From Nitrospirota bacterium (GTDB taxonomy: Bacteria > Nitrospirota > Thermodesulfovibrionia > UBA6902 > DSMQ01), in NCBI GenBank assembly GCA_016207865.1, contig JACQZD010000098.1:2172-24677 (forward strand): a DNA stretch of 22,506 nucleotides. Direction: 5' to 3'. A program made the position numbers and the translations under genes. The notes beneath the pieces were generated by a model. That model saw only the letters and a list, made by a program, of their open reading frames with translations, searched no databases and had not been told where the DNA came from. Positions within the stretch are counted from its first letter, which is position 1. Every line of letters starts with the position of its first letter. This document shows positions 1 to 6,843 of the stretch, piece after piece.

Positions 1-66
1 GAATTCAATAAAGAAGCCGACTTGCTTGCAAAACAGTCCATAAAAAATTTCCATAAAAATGGATAA
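1..66 (+). CDS. 3' end of an unidentified protein (partial)
   Basis: Frame 1 is open from the window edge to a TAA at 64-66 and encodes 21 residues, a short charged tail (E F N K E A D L L A K Q, then S I K N F H K N G). The composition is plausible for the end of a soluble protein, and the LysR promoter begins immediately after the stop. Too little is visible to name a family. It could also be chance open frame, since 21 codons is short. Confidence 0.4.
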   Translation, partial: EFNKEADLLAKQSIKNFHKNG

Positions 67-96
67 TTGACTTATAACTAATAGTTATGATATAGT
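67..96 (+). promoter_or_regulatory. sigma-70-like promoter of the LysR gene with overlapping dyad
   Basis: TTGACT (67-72) and TATAGT (91-96) are separated by 18 bases, a good vegetative promoter. The spacer holds a perfect 6-3-6 inverted repeat, ATAACT-AAT-AGTTAT (74-88), and the octamer CTTATAAC recurs at 71-78 and 106-113. LysR-type proteins commonly bind such dyads (T-N11-A boxes) in their own promoters, so autoregulation is inferred. A GAGGGG Shine-Dalgarno (114-119) precedes the ATG at 130. Confidence 0.6.
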
Positions 97-129
97 TAAA
101 AAAAACTTATAACGAGGGGTTAAAATAAT

Positions 130-1041
130 ATGCAGGACCATAAGTTAAAAGTATTTTGCACCGTAGCAGAAACAAAAAGTTTTTCAAAGGCATCGGAGAT
201 TATACGCCTTACGCAGCCGGCCGTCAGCCTTCAAATTCAGGCGCTTGAAGAGATTTACGGCGCCAAGCTTTTTAACCGTTCAGGCTGTATCATCACGCTG
301 ACTCCCGCTGGAGAATTGCTTTACAAATATGCGAAAGATATAAATACACTTTACACGGACGCCGAAAAAGAGATCGGTAAAATCACCGGTCTTGTAAAAG
401 GCATTGTAACTATCGGAGCCAGTTCCACCATAGGCAATTATATCATGCCGACTGTAATATCAGATTTCAGAAAAAAATTCCCGAAAGTAAATGTTCACCT
501 TCTTATCAGCAATACAAAAAACATTGTTGAGTATCTGAACGCGGCAGGCATTGACGTAGGGTTTGTTGAAGGGGACGTTACAAAGCAGAAACTTCTGATT
601 GAAAAAGTCGTATCTGACGAAATGGTTCTTATCATGTCGCCCCTGCACACATGGGCCAAGAGACCGTATGTATCAATCTCAGAACTCACAAGAGAGCCTT
701 TCATCATCAGGGAGGAAGGGTCCGGGACCAGACAGATAATTGAAAAATACCTGACAAAACACGGCCTGCATCCGCAAAACATTAAATCAACGCTTACATT
801 CGGAAGCACTGAATCCATTAAATCCGCCGTTGAAAACGGACTCGGCGTATCAATCATCTCACGGTGGGCTGCAAAAAAAGAGCTTCGTTACGGGACGCTG
901 AAGACGGCAACCTTTAAGGAAGACAGGTTTGTGAGGGATTTTTCACTGCTGCGCAGAAAGACAAAAAGCTTCTCGCATTCGCTTGACAGTTTTCTTGTGT
1001 ATCTAAAAAGTTATCCCTTTGACAAATTGCTGAGTTCATAA
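130..1041 (+). CDS. LysR-type transcriptional regulator
   Basis: This 303-residue protein has the usual LysR length. Residues 1-60 form the winged HTH (SFSKASEIIRLTQPAVSLQI is the recognition region), followed by a linker helix and a periplasmic-binding-protein-like effector domain (about 90-295) with motifs such as IGASSTIGNYIMP and GVSIISRWAA. It resembles the CysB/YeiE-like subgroup often tied to sulfur, selenium or anaerobic metabolism, but the effector cannot be read from sequence. The ATG at 130 has a GAGGGG ribosome binding site and a good promoter with a dyad, suggesting self-regulation. Its 3' end overlaps the convergent branching enzyme gene by 31 bases, so its target is not obvious from an operon. 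Confidence 0.93.
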   Translation: MQDHKLKVFCTVAETKSFSKASEIIRLTQPAVSLQIQALEEIYGAKLFNRSGCIITLTPAGELLYKYAKDINTLYTDAEKEIGKITGLVKGIVTIGASSTIGNYIMPTVISDFRKKFPKVNVHLLISNTKNIVEYLNAAGIDVGFVEGDVTKQKLLIEKVVSDEMVLIMSPLHTWAKRPYVSISELTREPFIIREEGSGTRQIIEKYLTKHGLHPQNIKSTLTFGSTESIKSAVENGLGVSIISRWAAKKELRYGTLKTATFKEDRFVRDFSLLRRKTKSFSHSLDSFLVYLKSYPFDKLLSS

Positions 1042-2624
1042 TCAAGACTGTAGACCCTGTAATCTATATCCCTGAAAATGTTGTTTATTTTTTCCAGATG
1101 TCCTAACCGCTCAACATCTACAGCGCCGCTTTTTATTCCGCTGTAAAGCTGATTAAACCATTGCAGATGTTCCTTCACCCTTTTTCTGGCATAGCTGGAA
1201 ACAGTCTTTTTTGCCATCATAAAAGGCCAGTCGCTTGACTGCGCAAGCAGCAGCTCCCTTGCGGCCTGATTCAAGGCCCTCAATGCAACGCCCCGTGCAT
1301 CAGGATTTTCACGGGCAATCTCAGACATTTTCCGAGCGGCCTCGTGAAGGGACGGGTATATCCACTCATTTAAATCATTAAGCCATGTCTCCGAATACCC
1401 CTTCCATCCCCAGCTGGACTGCGTAGGCAAAACGGTCTGAAGCAAAACCCCTGAATTAAGATACTCTGACGGAGTAATGAATTTAATTATCTCCGAATCG
1501 CCTGCGGTTTTCCTTATCAGAAAATTAAGCCAGTCCGCGCCTTCAAACCACCAGTGGCCGAAAAGTTCAGCGTCATACGGCGCCGTGATAACAGGAGTAA
1601 TGCCTAAAAGGTCTGCAAAATGCGCAGCTTGTTTCTCCCTGTTGGACAAAAAGTTGCCTGCGTGTTCTTTTGCCGTCTCAAGCGCCTTTTCCCTTACATA
1701 AGGCTCTTTGTCCTCTGTCTTTCCCGTTATCCTGTAATATTTCATTCCGGTATCCACCCGTATGCCGTCGGGATGGATATAAGGTTTTATGTAATCAGCA
1801 GGCAGGTCAAAGCCGATGTCCCTGTAAAACTCCCTGTAATTAAAATCTCCGGGATAACCTTCAACAGAGCTCCACACCTCTTTTGACGAAGCCGCATCCC
1901 TTGCAAAAGCCGCAACGCCGGAGGGACAGCGGGCAGGCTGGTAAGTGCCGTACCTCGGCGCCGGCCTGCCGTAGATTAACCCGTGCGTATCAATAAAAAA
2001 ATACCTTATGCCAGCTTCTTTTAAAATATCATCAAGTCCGGGATAATATCCGCACTCAGGTATCCACAGGCCTTCCGGCGGACTGCCAAATATTTTTTTG
2101 TAATAATCAACTGCAATAAAAACCTGCGCCCTTACTGATTCACGGTTCACGGAAAAATTAGGCAAAAAGGCATGAGTTGCGGCAGTGGTAATTATTTCCA
2201 CCCTGCCGCTTTCACGGATGCGTTTAAAAGCTCCTGTAATGTCTTTTTTATACCGCACTTCATATAGATTTTTCACCCTCTCAAACCTCTCCCCGTACAT
2301 CCTCACAACAGGGGAAAACCTATTGTCACTTTCAAGGCGGGACACTTCTTTATTGGCGAGCTCAATTTTTTTTCTCAGATAAAAGTCATACCTGTGTCTT
2401 AACAAGGGATCATTGAACATCTCAATTAAGGTAGGACTGAGGGAAATTGTCAGCCTGAAATCTATATGGTCCTCAAGCAGGCTTTCTATGATTTCAAGAA
2501 GAGGAATATATGTCTCTGTCAACGCCTCATAAAGCCATTGTTCCTCAAGGAAATAATCATGTTCGGGATGCCTCACATACGGCAGGTGTGCATGCAGGAC
2601 TAAACAGAGATAACCTTTTGTCAT
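1011..2624 (-). CDS. GH57 1,4-alpha-glucan branching enzyme (DUF1957 family)
   Basis: A 537-residue cytoplasmic enzyme expected to make alpha-1,6 branches in glycogen-type glucan by cleaving and transferring an alpha-1,4 chain. The N-terminus GYLCLVLHAHLPYVRHPE is the GH57 barrel signature. WIPECGY places the catalytic nucleophile at E190, and APYDAELFGHWWFEG places the acid/base at D351; both positions fit characterised archaeal and Thermus GH57 branching enzymes. The SSWGWKGYSETWLN motif and the C-terminal helical domain are present, so it looks complete and active. It lies 29 bases after the DUF4912 gene and is probably cotranscribed with it. No clear Shine-Dalgarno precedes the ATG. Its 3' end overlaps the LysR gene by 31 bases. 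Confidence 0.93.
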   Translation of the reverse strand: MTKGYLCLVLHAHLPYVRHPEHDYFLEEQWLYEALTETYIPLLEIIESLLEDHIDFRLTISLSPTLIEMFNDPLLRHRYDFYLRKKIELANKEVSRLESDNRFSPVVRMYGERFERVKNLYEVRYKKDITGAFKRIRESGRVEIITTAATHAFLPNFSVNRESVRAQVFIAVDYYKKIFGSPPEGLWIPECGYYPGLDDILKEAGIRYFFIDTHGLIYGRPAPRYGTYQPARCPSGVAAFARDAASSKEVWSSVEGYPGDFNYREFYRDIGFDLPADYIKPYIHPDGIRVDTGMKYYRITGKTEDKEPYVREKALETAKEHAGNFLSNREKQAAHFADLLGITPVITAPYDAELFGHWWFEGADWLNFLIRKTAGDSEIIKFITPSEYLNSGVLLQTVLPTQSSWGWKGYSETWLNDLNEWIYPSLHEAARKMSEIARENPDARGVALRALNQAARELLLAQSSDWPFMMAKKTVSSYARKRVKEHLQWFNQLYSGIKSGAVDVERLGHLEKINNIFRDIDYRVYSLDYELSNLSKG

Positions 2625-2653
2625 ATTTATTATATCTGCCGCACCGGATGCTT

Positions 2654-3577
2654 TTACGAGGAACGCCTCATTTCTTCCAAATCAAGATTATACGCCTCTT
2701 TGTACAGTTTTCTTGCTATCCAGTCATCCAGCCTTAATTGCCCTACTCTTGCGCCGGGAGTCAATATTCTGTTGGACCTTGCAGCAGGCAGAAAGGTCCC
2801 TGCAGGTGACAGAAACCCAATCTCAACTAAAAATTCGTTGTCAGACTGCTTGACCTCTATATGCCAGCTTCCAATTCTTTCTGAAACCCTTATGTCAAAA
2901 AAGCTGTTGGCGTTTTCAACCGAAGCGCCGCTCACATCATACACCCTTAAGGCAAGAAAGGACCCCGGCAGTTTTTTTCTGAGCGTTTTATATGTCTTCT
3001 CTCCGATTGCCCAGTATGCAAATATGCAGTTCGGGTCCCTTGCAAGCAGGACTATTCTGTCTTCCTCATACACATGCAGAGGTTTGATTTCAGGGCTCGG
3101 GATCATTGCCGGAACCTTTACAAGAGAAGGGACTACGGGCACAACTGCGCCGTTATGTAAAAATGCTGACGGAGCAGTTGATTTTTTGGCTCCCCTGACG
3201 GCTTTTTTTGCCGCTGGTTTTACGGCCTTTTTTTTCTGAACGGGCTTTTTTACAGCTTTTGTTACTGATTTTTCTGCCGCTGTTTTCTTCGGAGATGCTT
3301 TCGCAGCAGTTTTTTTCTTTGCTGTTTTTTTCCTGGCTGTTTTCACGCCGGCAGTTTTCTTTTCAACTGGTTTCTTTGCGGCAATTTTTTGGATCTTTAC
3401 AACTACTTCTTTTTTCTTTTTTACCGGTGGCTTTATTTTCTTAAGCGCTTTTATCAGGTCTGCCCTTTTCCATTCTTTTTTAACAGTCACTCCTTTCTCC
3501 CGAGCAATTTCTTTAAGCTCCTGCATGGTTTTTTCTTCAAGCGGCATCTTTTTATTAACACCTCCCGTCTTTTTCAT
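2654..3577 (-). CDS. DUF4912 protein with N-terminal Rho-N/SAP-like domain and Lys/Ala-rich tail
   Basis: Three regions are visible. Residues 11-47 (MPLEEKTMQELKEIAREKG onward) look like a small Rho N-terminal/SAP-like nucleic-acid-binding domain. Residues 50-135 are an almost pure Lys/Ala/Thr/Pro stretch with repeated AKKKTA-type units, like histone H1 C-terminal tails. Residues 168-300 form a DUF4912 domain, recognised from the DRIVLLARDPNCIFAYWAI core and the FFDIRVSERIGSWHIEV strand. DUF4912 has no established activity; its fold and frequent neighbourhood with glycan enzymes suggest a carbohydrate or ligand role, which is inference. Start is uncertain: ATG at 3577, or ATG at 3547 (residue 11) behind a strong GGGAGGTG (3566-3559). 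The next gene is the GH57 enzyme. Confidence 0.85.
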   Translation of the reverse strand: MKKTGGVNKKMPLEEKTMQELKEIAREKGVTVKKEWKRADLIKALKKIKPPVKKKKEVVVKIQKIAAKKPVEKKTAGVKTARKKTAKKKTAAKASPKKTAAEKSVTKAVKKPVQKKKAVKPAAKKAVRGAKKSTAPSAFLHNGAVVPVVPSLVKVPAMIPSPEIKPLHVYEEDRIVLLARDPNCIFAYWAIGEKTYKTLRKKLPGSFLALRVYDVSGASVENANSFFDIRVSERIGSWHIEVKQSDNEFLVEIGFLSPAGTFLPAARSNRILTPGARVGQLRLDDWIARKLYKEAYNLDLEEMRRSS

Positions 3578-3610
3578 ATTGTTAAATTTTAACCACTCTC
3601 TATTTTTGAC

Positions 3611-4285
3611 CTAACCCGCAATTCTAACCGTCTTTATAAACTCCAGCGCCCCTATTTTAAAAAATATGTCTTTTATGGCGTCCTTGTTTCTTGAAGATAC
3701 ACTAAAATTGTATGTTAATTCTCCCTTAATCTTATCCTGATGATAATCTACAGAGTGGATATGCACCTTAAAGTCTGAAAGTATTGAACGTACCGCACCT
3801 TCTGCATTGCCTATCATATCCGTTGAAATGGTAATGGTCTTAAACCGCAGTATCTTCATGTGTCTTTCCAGCCATCTGAGGAAAACCAGCGCAATGATTG
3901 TAATCGCTGCCGAGGCAATCCCCTCAAGGTAAAGCCCTGCCCCGATGGCAAGACCGATGGCGGACACCATCCAGAGGGACGCCGCGGTCGTCAGCCCCCT
4001 GATTGCAAATCCGCTTTTAACAATCACCCCGGCGCCCAGAAAGCCGATGCCGATTAACGCGCCTGCTGAAATCCTTGCGGGGTCAATTCTCAGGGTAGGG
4101 TCCAGATATTTGAGATGGTAATAATAATTTTCAGAGACTATCATGATAAGCACTGCGGCAACACAGACAATCAACTGGGTCCTGAAGCCCGCCGCCCTGC
4201 CGTGCACCTCCCTTTCAAAACCGATAATGCCGCCTATTAACGCCGCCAGGACAAGGCGGAACATTATTTCACTTGCCGGAATCAT
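3611..4285 (-). CDS. MgtC/SapB family membrane protein
   Basis: About 224 residues from the ATG at 4285. The family's first helix is clear (FRLVLAALIGGIIGFEREVHGRAAG), then AGFRTQLIVCVAAVLIMIV, ISAGALIGIGFLGAGVIV and GLTTAASLWMVSAIGLAIGAG, giving four to five membrane helices, followed by a soluble ACT-like C-terminal domain of about 80 residues. MgtC proteins are linked to magnesium limitation and, in pathogens, to survival in host cells; here the role is probably ion or envelope homeostasis (inference). The frame opens further upstream to a TTG at 4339, but MIPASEI is the usual family start and the promoter lies inside that extension. No Shine-Dalgarno precedes 4285, consistent with leaderless translation. 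Confidence 0.9.
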   Translation of the reverse strand: MIPASEIMFRLVLAALIGGIIGFEREVHGRAAGFRTQLIVCVAAVLIMIVSENYYYHLKYLDPTLRIDPARISAGALIGIGFLGAGVIVKSGFAIRGLTTAASLWMVSAIGLAIGAGLYLEGIASAAITIIALVFLRWLERHMKILRFKTITISTDMIGNAEGAVRSILSDFKVHIHSVDYHQDKIKGELTYNFSVSSRNKDAIKDIFFKIGALEFIKTVRIAG

Positions 4286-4292
4286 ATAATAG

Positions 4293-4321
4293 ATTATAAT
4301 TAAGTGGCAAGGCTGTGTAAA
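4293..4321 (-). promoter_or_regulatory. strong sigma-70 promoter for the mgtC-like gene, giving a leaderless mRNA
   Basis: On the minus strand TTTACA (4321-4316), a 17-base spacer and TATAAT (4298-4293) form a near-consensus promoter. Only seven bases separate the -10 box from the ATG at 4285, so transcription should start at or next to the start codon. It probably drives the mgtC, DUF4912 and GH57 genes, which follow with small gaps. Confidence 0.7.
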
Positions 4322-4550
4322 GCGAATTAATTTCTTCAACGTAGGGGGTTTTCTTAATAATTAAGCCGTAAGGGAATTTTGAGGGTGTTAAGGGGTGAAG
4401 AAACCTCCAATTGCAAGTGGCACTATTTTTGGGGTACAGGTCCCTTCTACTAACAACAAGTTTGCACAAAAGCTAAAGAGCATATAAGTCGCCATCCAAT
4501 TAACCGCTCATTGCAGGCAGAGTAGAGAAGAATTTAAAGGTCACATGTTA

Positions 4551-4559
4551 TGATATAAT
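4551..4559 (+). promoter_or_regulatory. extended -10 promoter element of the DUF433/DUF5615 pair
   Basis: TGATATAAT is an extended -10 (TG-N-TATAAT) 25 bases before the DUF433 ATG. The -35 region is poor, as is usual for extended -10 promoters. An AGGAGG ribosome binding site follows at about 4572-4577. The region 4340-4550 holds the mgtC promoter and no recognisable gene. Confidence 0.5.
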
Positions 4560-4584
4560 TACATGCATAAAGAGGAGGCAAGGC

Positions 4585-4812
4585 ATGAACTGGAGAGATA
4601 GAATAACTGTAGACACACTTGTATGTCATGGGAAAGCCTGTATTAAAGGGACGCGTATAATGGTTTCGGTTATACTGGATAACTTAGCAGAAGGCAGCAG
4701 CGAAAATGAAATTTTGAAAAGCTATCCATCGCTAAGCCCAGAAGATATTAAGGCAGCCATTGCCTATGCGGCTGAACTATCCCGGGAACGACTGGTATCT
4801 GTGACAGCATAG
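4585..4812 (+). CDS. DUF433 protein, putative antitoxin
   Basis: A 75-residue protein with the DUF433 pattern: RITVDTLVCHGKACIKGTRI, then a VSVILDNLAEGSSENEIL helix and YPSLSPEDIKAAIAYAAE, a winged-helix-like DNA-binding fold. DUF433 proteins are usually paired with DUF5615 PIN-like toxins and are taken to be their antitoxins and repressors. Here the DUF5615 gene follows after six bases. The start has a strong AGGAGG and an extended -10 promoter close by, where the protein could bind for autoregulation (inference). Confidence 0.9.
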   Translation: MNWRDRITVDTLVCHGKACIKGTRIMVSVILDNLAEGSSENEILKSYPSLSPEDIKAAIAYAAELSRERLVSVTA

Positions 4813-4818
4813 GGGAAT

Positions 4819-5181
4819 ATGCAATTCAAGATAGACGAAAACCTCCCTATTGAGCTTTCTGAAATGCTTATTAATGCCGGACATGATGCAAAAACCGTAA
4901 ATGAGCAAAAATTACAGGGCGTTAATGATCCGGTTCTTATAAATGTATGTAAGAGTGAAAATCGCGTTCTTGTTACTTTAGATACTGATTTTTCTGATAT
5001 TAGAGCGTATCCGCCGCATGAGTTTTCAGGGATTATTGTTTTAAGGGTTGGCAGTCAAGCAAAACAACATGTCATAAAAGTATTCCAGTGTATTCTATCT
5101 CTTATTGCCCGCGAACCTCTAAAACAACATTTGTGGATTGTAGAGGAATCAAGAATCCGTATTCGTGGCAAAGATGATTAA
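4819..5181 (+). CDS. DUF5615 PIN-like protein, putative toxin
   Basis: A 120-residue PIN-like protein. The N-terminus FKIDENLP with D6 and E7, and LVTLDTDFSD with D55, D57 and D60, supply the acidic cluster expected of a PIN-type metal-dependent ribonuclease. The C-terminus (HLWIVEESRIRIRG) is a beta hairpin usual for the family. It follows the DUF433 gene with six bases between, so they are cotranscribed. RNase activity is known or inferred for the family and not shown by the sequence. The acidic residues are intact, so the toxin should be functional. The fumarase gene starts 38 bases later and may be read through from this pair. Confidence 0.87.
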   Translation: MQFKIDENLPIELSEMLINAGHDAKTVNEQKLQGVNDPVLINVCKSENRVLVTLDTDFSDIRAYPPHEFSGIIVLRVGSQAKQHVIKVFQCILSLIAREPLKQHLWIVEESRIRIRGKDD

Positions 5182-5219
5182 CTTTAAAAATTGTCCATTG
5201 AGTACCCGGAGGTTATATT

Positions 5220-6599
5220 TTGAGAATTGAAAAAGACACTCTCGGCAGCGTGAAACTGCCTGATAAAGCCTATTACGGCGCGCAGACAAAAAGGGCGCAG
5301 GATAATTTTCCAATAAGCGGACTCAGGCTTCCACGCCGGTTCATAAGGGCGCAGGGAATCATTAAGCTTGCCGCCGCACGCACAAACGGCTCTCTCGGAT
5401 TAATTAATAAAAAAATTCTTAAAGCAATTGAGAAGGCTGCCGCAGAGGTTATTGAAGGTCTTCATGACAGCCAGTTTGTAGTTGATGTTTATCAGGCGGG
5501 AGCCGGCACCTCCCAGAATATGAACGCCAATGAGGTCATTGCAAACAGGGCGATTGAACTGCTCGGCGCTAAAAGAGGCTGTTACAAAATTATCCACCCC
5601 AATGACCACGTCAACATGGCGCAGTCAACCAATGACACAATCCCCACTGCAATCTGTATTTCAGCATTTGAGTCAGTCAAAGAATTTCTGCTTCCGGCGC
5701 TGAACGGGCTGTACAAAGAGCTGTCAAAAAAATCAAAGGAATTCAAGAAGGTCGTCAAATCCGGCAGGACCCACCTGCAGGACGCAGTGCCTATGACCCT
5801 CGGTCAGGAATTCAGCGGTTTTGCAGAGTCAGTAAAAAATGATATGCGGAGGATACAAAATGCATCCGAATCCCTCCTTAATCTGCCCATAGGCGGCAAT
5901 GCCGTCGGAACAGGGATAAACGCGCATCCGAAATTCAGAAAACGCATTGTAAAAGAGATAGCAAAACTTACCGGAATAAAATTCAGGAGCGCCGCAAACA
6001 CTTTTGAAGGCATACAAAACGTATATCCCGCGCTTGAACTGAGCGCATCGCTCAGGGGCGTTTCCGTGACCCTCACAAAAATAGCCAATGACATCCGCCT
6101 TTTGAGTTCAGGCCCCCGCACGGGATTTGCGGAAATAACCCTGCCCGCAGTCCAGCCCGGCTCTTCAATAATGCCCGGGAAAATAAATCCCGTGATGGCT
6201 GAAATGCTTAATATGGTCTGTTTCCAGGTCCTGGGCTGCGATACCACTATTGCCTGCGCAGTCCAGGCGTCACAGCTTGAGCTAAATGTTATGAAGCCTG
6301 TTATAGCCCACAACCTGCTTTTCTCAATTGACATACTTTCTAATGCCGTTAATGCCTTCAATGAAAAGTGCTTTAAAGGCATAACGGCAAATAAGGCAAG
6401 GTGCAGGGAATATGCGGAGACAAGCACGGCCCTTGCAACCGCCCTTAATCCCATAATCGGTTATGCGTCAGCCGCTGAAATTGCCAAAGAGGCATATAAA
6501 ACCGGAAAGACCGTAAAACAGGTTGTAATTGAAAAAGGGATTTTAACGAAAACGGAAGCACAGCGCATACTTGACCCTTATAAACTTACCGGCAGCTGA
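5220..6599 (+). CDS. fumC: class II fumarate hydratase
   Basis: A 459-residue fumarase/aspartase superfamily enzyme, soluble and tetrameric in its family, that interconverts fumarate and malate. It shows RIEKDTLGSVKLPDKAYYGAQ at the N-terminus, GRTHLQDAVP with catalytic-region H185, GGNAVGTGINAHPKF, and the signature GSSIMPGKIN at 314-323 with the catalytic loop serine S316. The C-terminal IGYASAAEIAKEA is fumarase-like; aspartases usually have IGHHNGD there, so aspartate ammonia-lyase is the less likely alternative. The start is TTG at 5220, supported by GGAGGT (5208-5213) six bases before it and by alignment to the family start. The nearby sdhCAB genes fit a shared pathway. Confidence 0.9.
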   Translation: MRIEKDTLGSVKLPDKAYYGAQTKRAQDNFPISGLRLPRRFIRAQGIIKLAAARTNGSLGLINKKILKAIEKAAAEVIEGLHDSQFVVDVYQAGAGTSQNMNANEVIANRAIELLGAKRGCYKIIHPNDHVNMAQSTNDTIPTAICISAFESVKEFLLPALNGLYKELSKKSKEFKKVVKSGRTHLQDAVPMTLGQEFSGFAESVKNDMRRIQNASESLLNLPIGGNAVGTGINAHPKFRKRIVKEIAKLTGIKFRSAANTFEGIQNVYPALELSASLRGVSVTLTKIANDIRLLSSGPRTGFAEITLPAVQPGSSIMPGKINPVMAEMLNMVCFQVLGCDTTIACAVQASQLELNVMKPVIAHNLLFSIDILSNAVNAFNEKCFKGITANKARCREYAETSTALATALNPIIGYASAAEIAKEAYKTGKTVKQVVIEKGILTKTEAQRILDPYKLTGS

Positions 6600-6683
6600 T
6601 ATAAGCAGCCATAATACTCTGATTTATTTTACTTGCAAAAATTAAATGGATTTGTTATAAAAAAGTTCACCCTGCATTTAATA

Positions 6684-6743
6684 AACAACAGCATAATTAT
6701 TTTAGGAATTAACTGTTGTTAATGGTGTAAAATTTATCAACAG
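6684..6743. repeat. inverted/direct CAACAG motifs in the leader of the GGDEF gene
   Basis: AACAACAG (6684-6691) and CTGTTGTT (6713-6720) are perfect inverted repeats 21 bases apart, and CAACAG appears again at 6738-6743. The three copies are spaced 25-27 bases, about two and a half helical turns. This may be a regulator-binding region. It lies in the 244-base gap between fumC and the PocR-GGDEF gene, where no gene is visible. Confidence 0.35.
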
Positions 6744-6757
6744 TGGTGACTAAAAGC

Positions 6758-6786
6758 TTGACAGGCAGCTTATTATATGTTAATGT
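6758..6786 (+). promoter_or_regulatory. candidate promoter of the PocR-GGDEF gene
   Basis: A consensus TTGACA lies at 6758-6763. At 17 bases spacing the -10 is only TAATGT (6781-6786), a weak match. A purine-rich GAGGAAACGGGGGG ribosome binding site follows just before the ATG at 6844. The -35 is convincing and the -10 is not. Confidence 0.35.
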
Positions 6787-6843
6787 TAGATTACTAATAC
6801 CAGGGCGTTCACAGCTATTTTTACGTAGAGGAAACGGGGGGTT

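Noticed and set aside
2700..3444. Plus-strand open frames opposite the DUF4912 gene
   Set aside because: They are Phe/Leu/Ser-rich reverse reads of the Lys-rich tail and have no family features.
4269..4469. 66-codon minus-strand frame upstream of mgtC
   Set aside because: It overlaps the mgtC promoter and start, has no ribosome binding site and no recognisable motif.
5804..6454. 216-codon open frame on the strand opposite fumC
   Set aside because: It lies entirely within a well-conserved fumarase gene, shows no recognisable domain and is a mirror of its codon bias.
5220..6599. Aspartate ammonia-lyase instead of fumarase
   Set aside because: The IGYxxAAEIAKxA C-terminal text and HPKF after GTGIN are fumarase-like, and sdh genes are close by.
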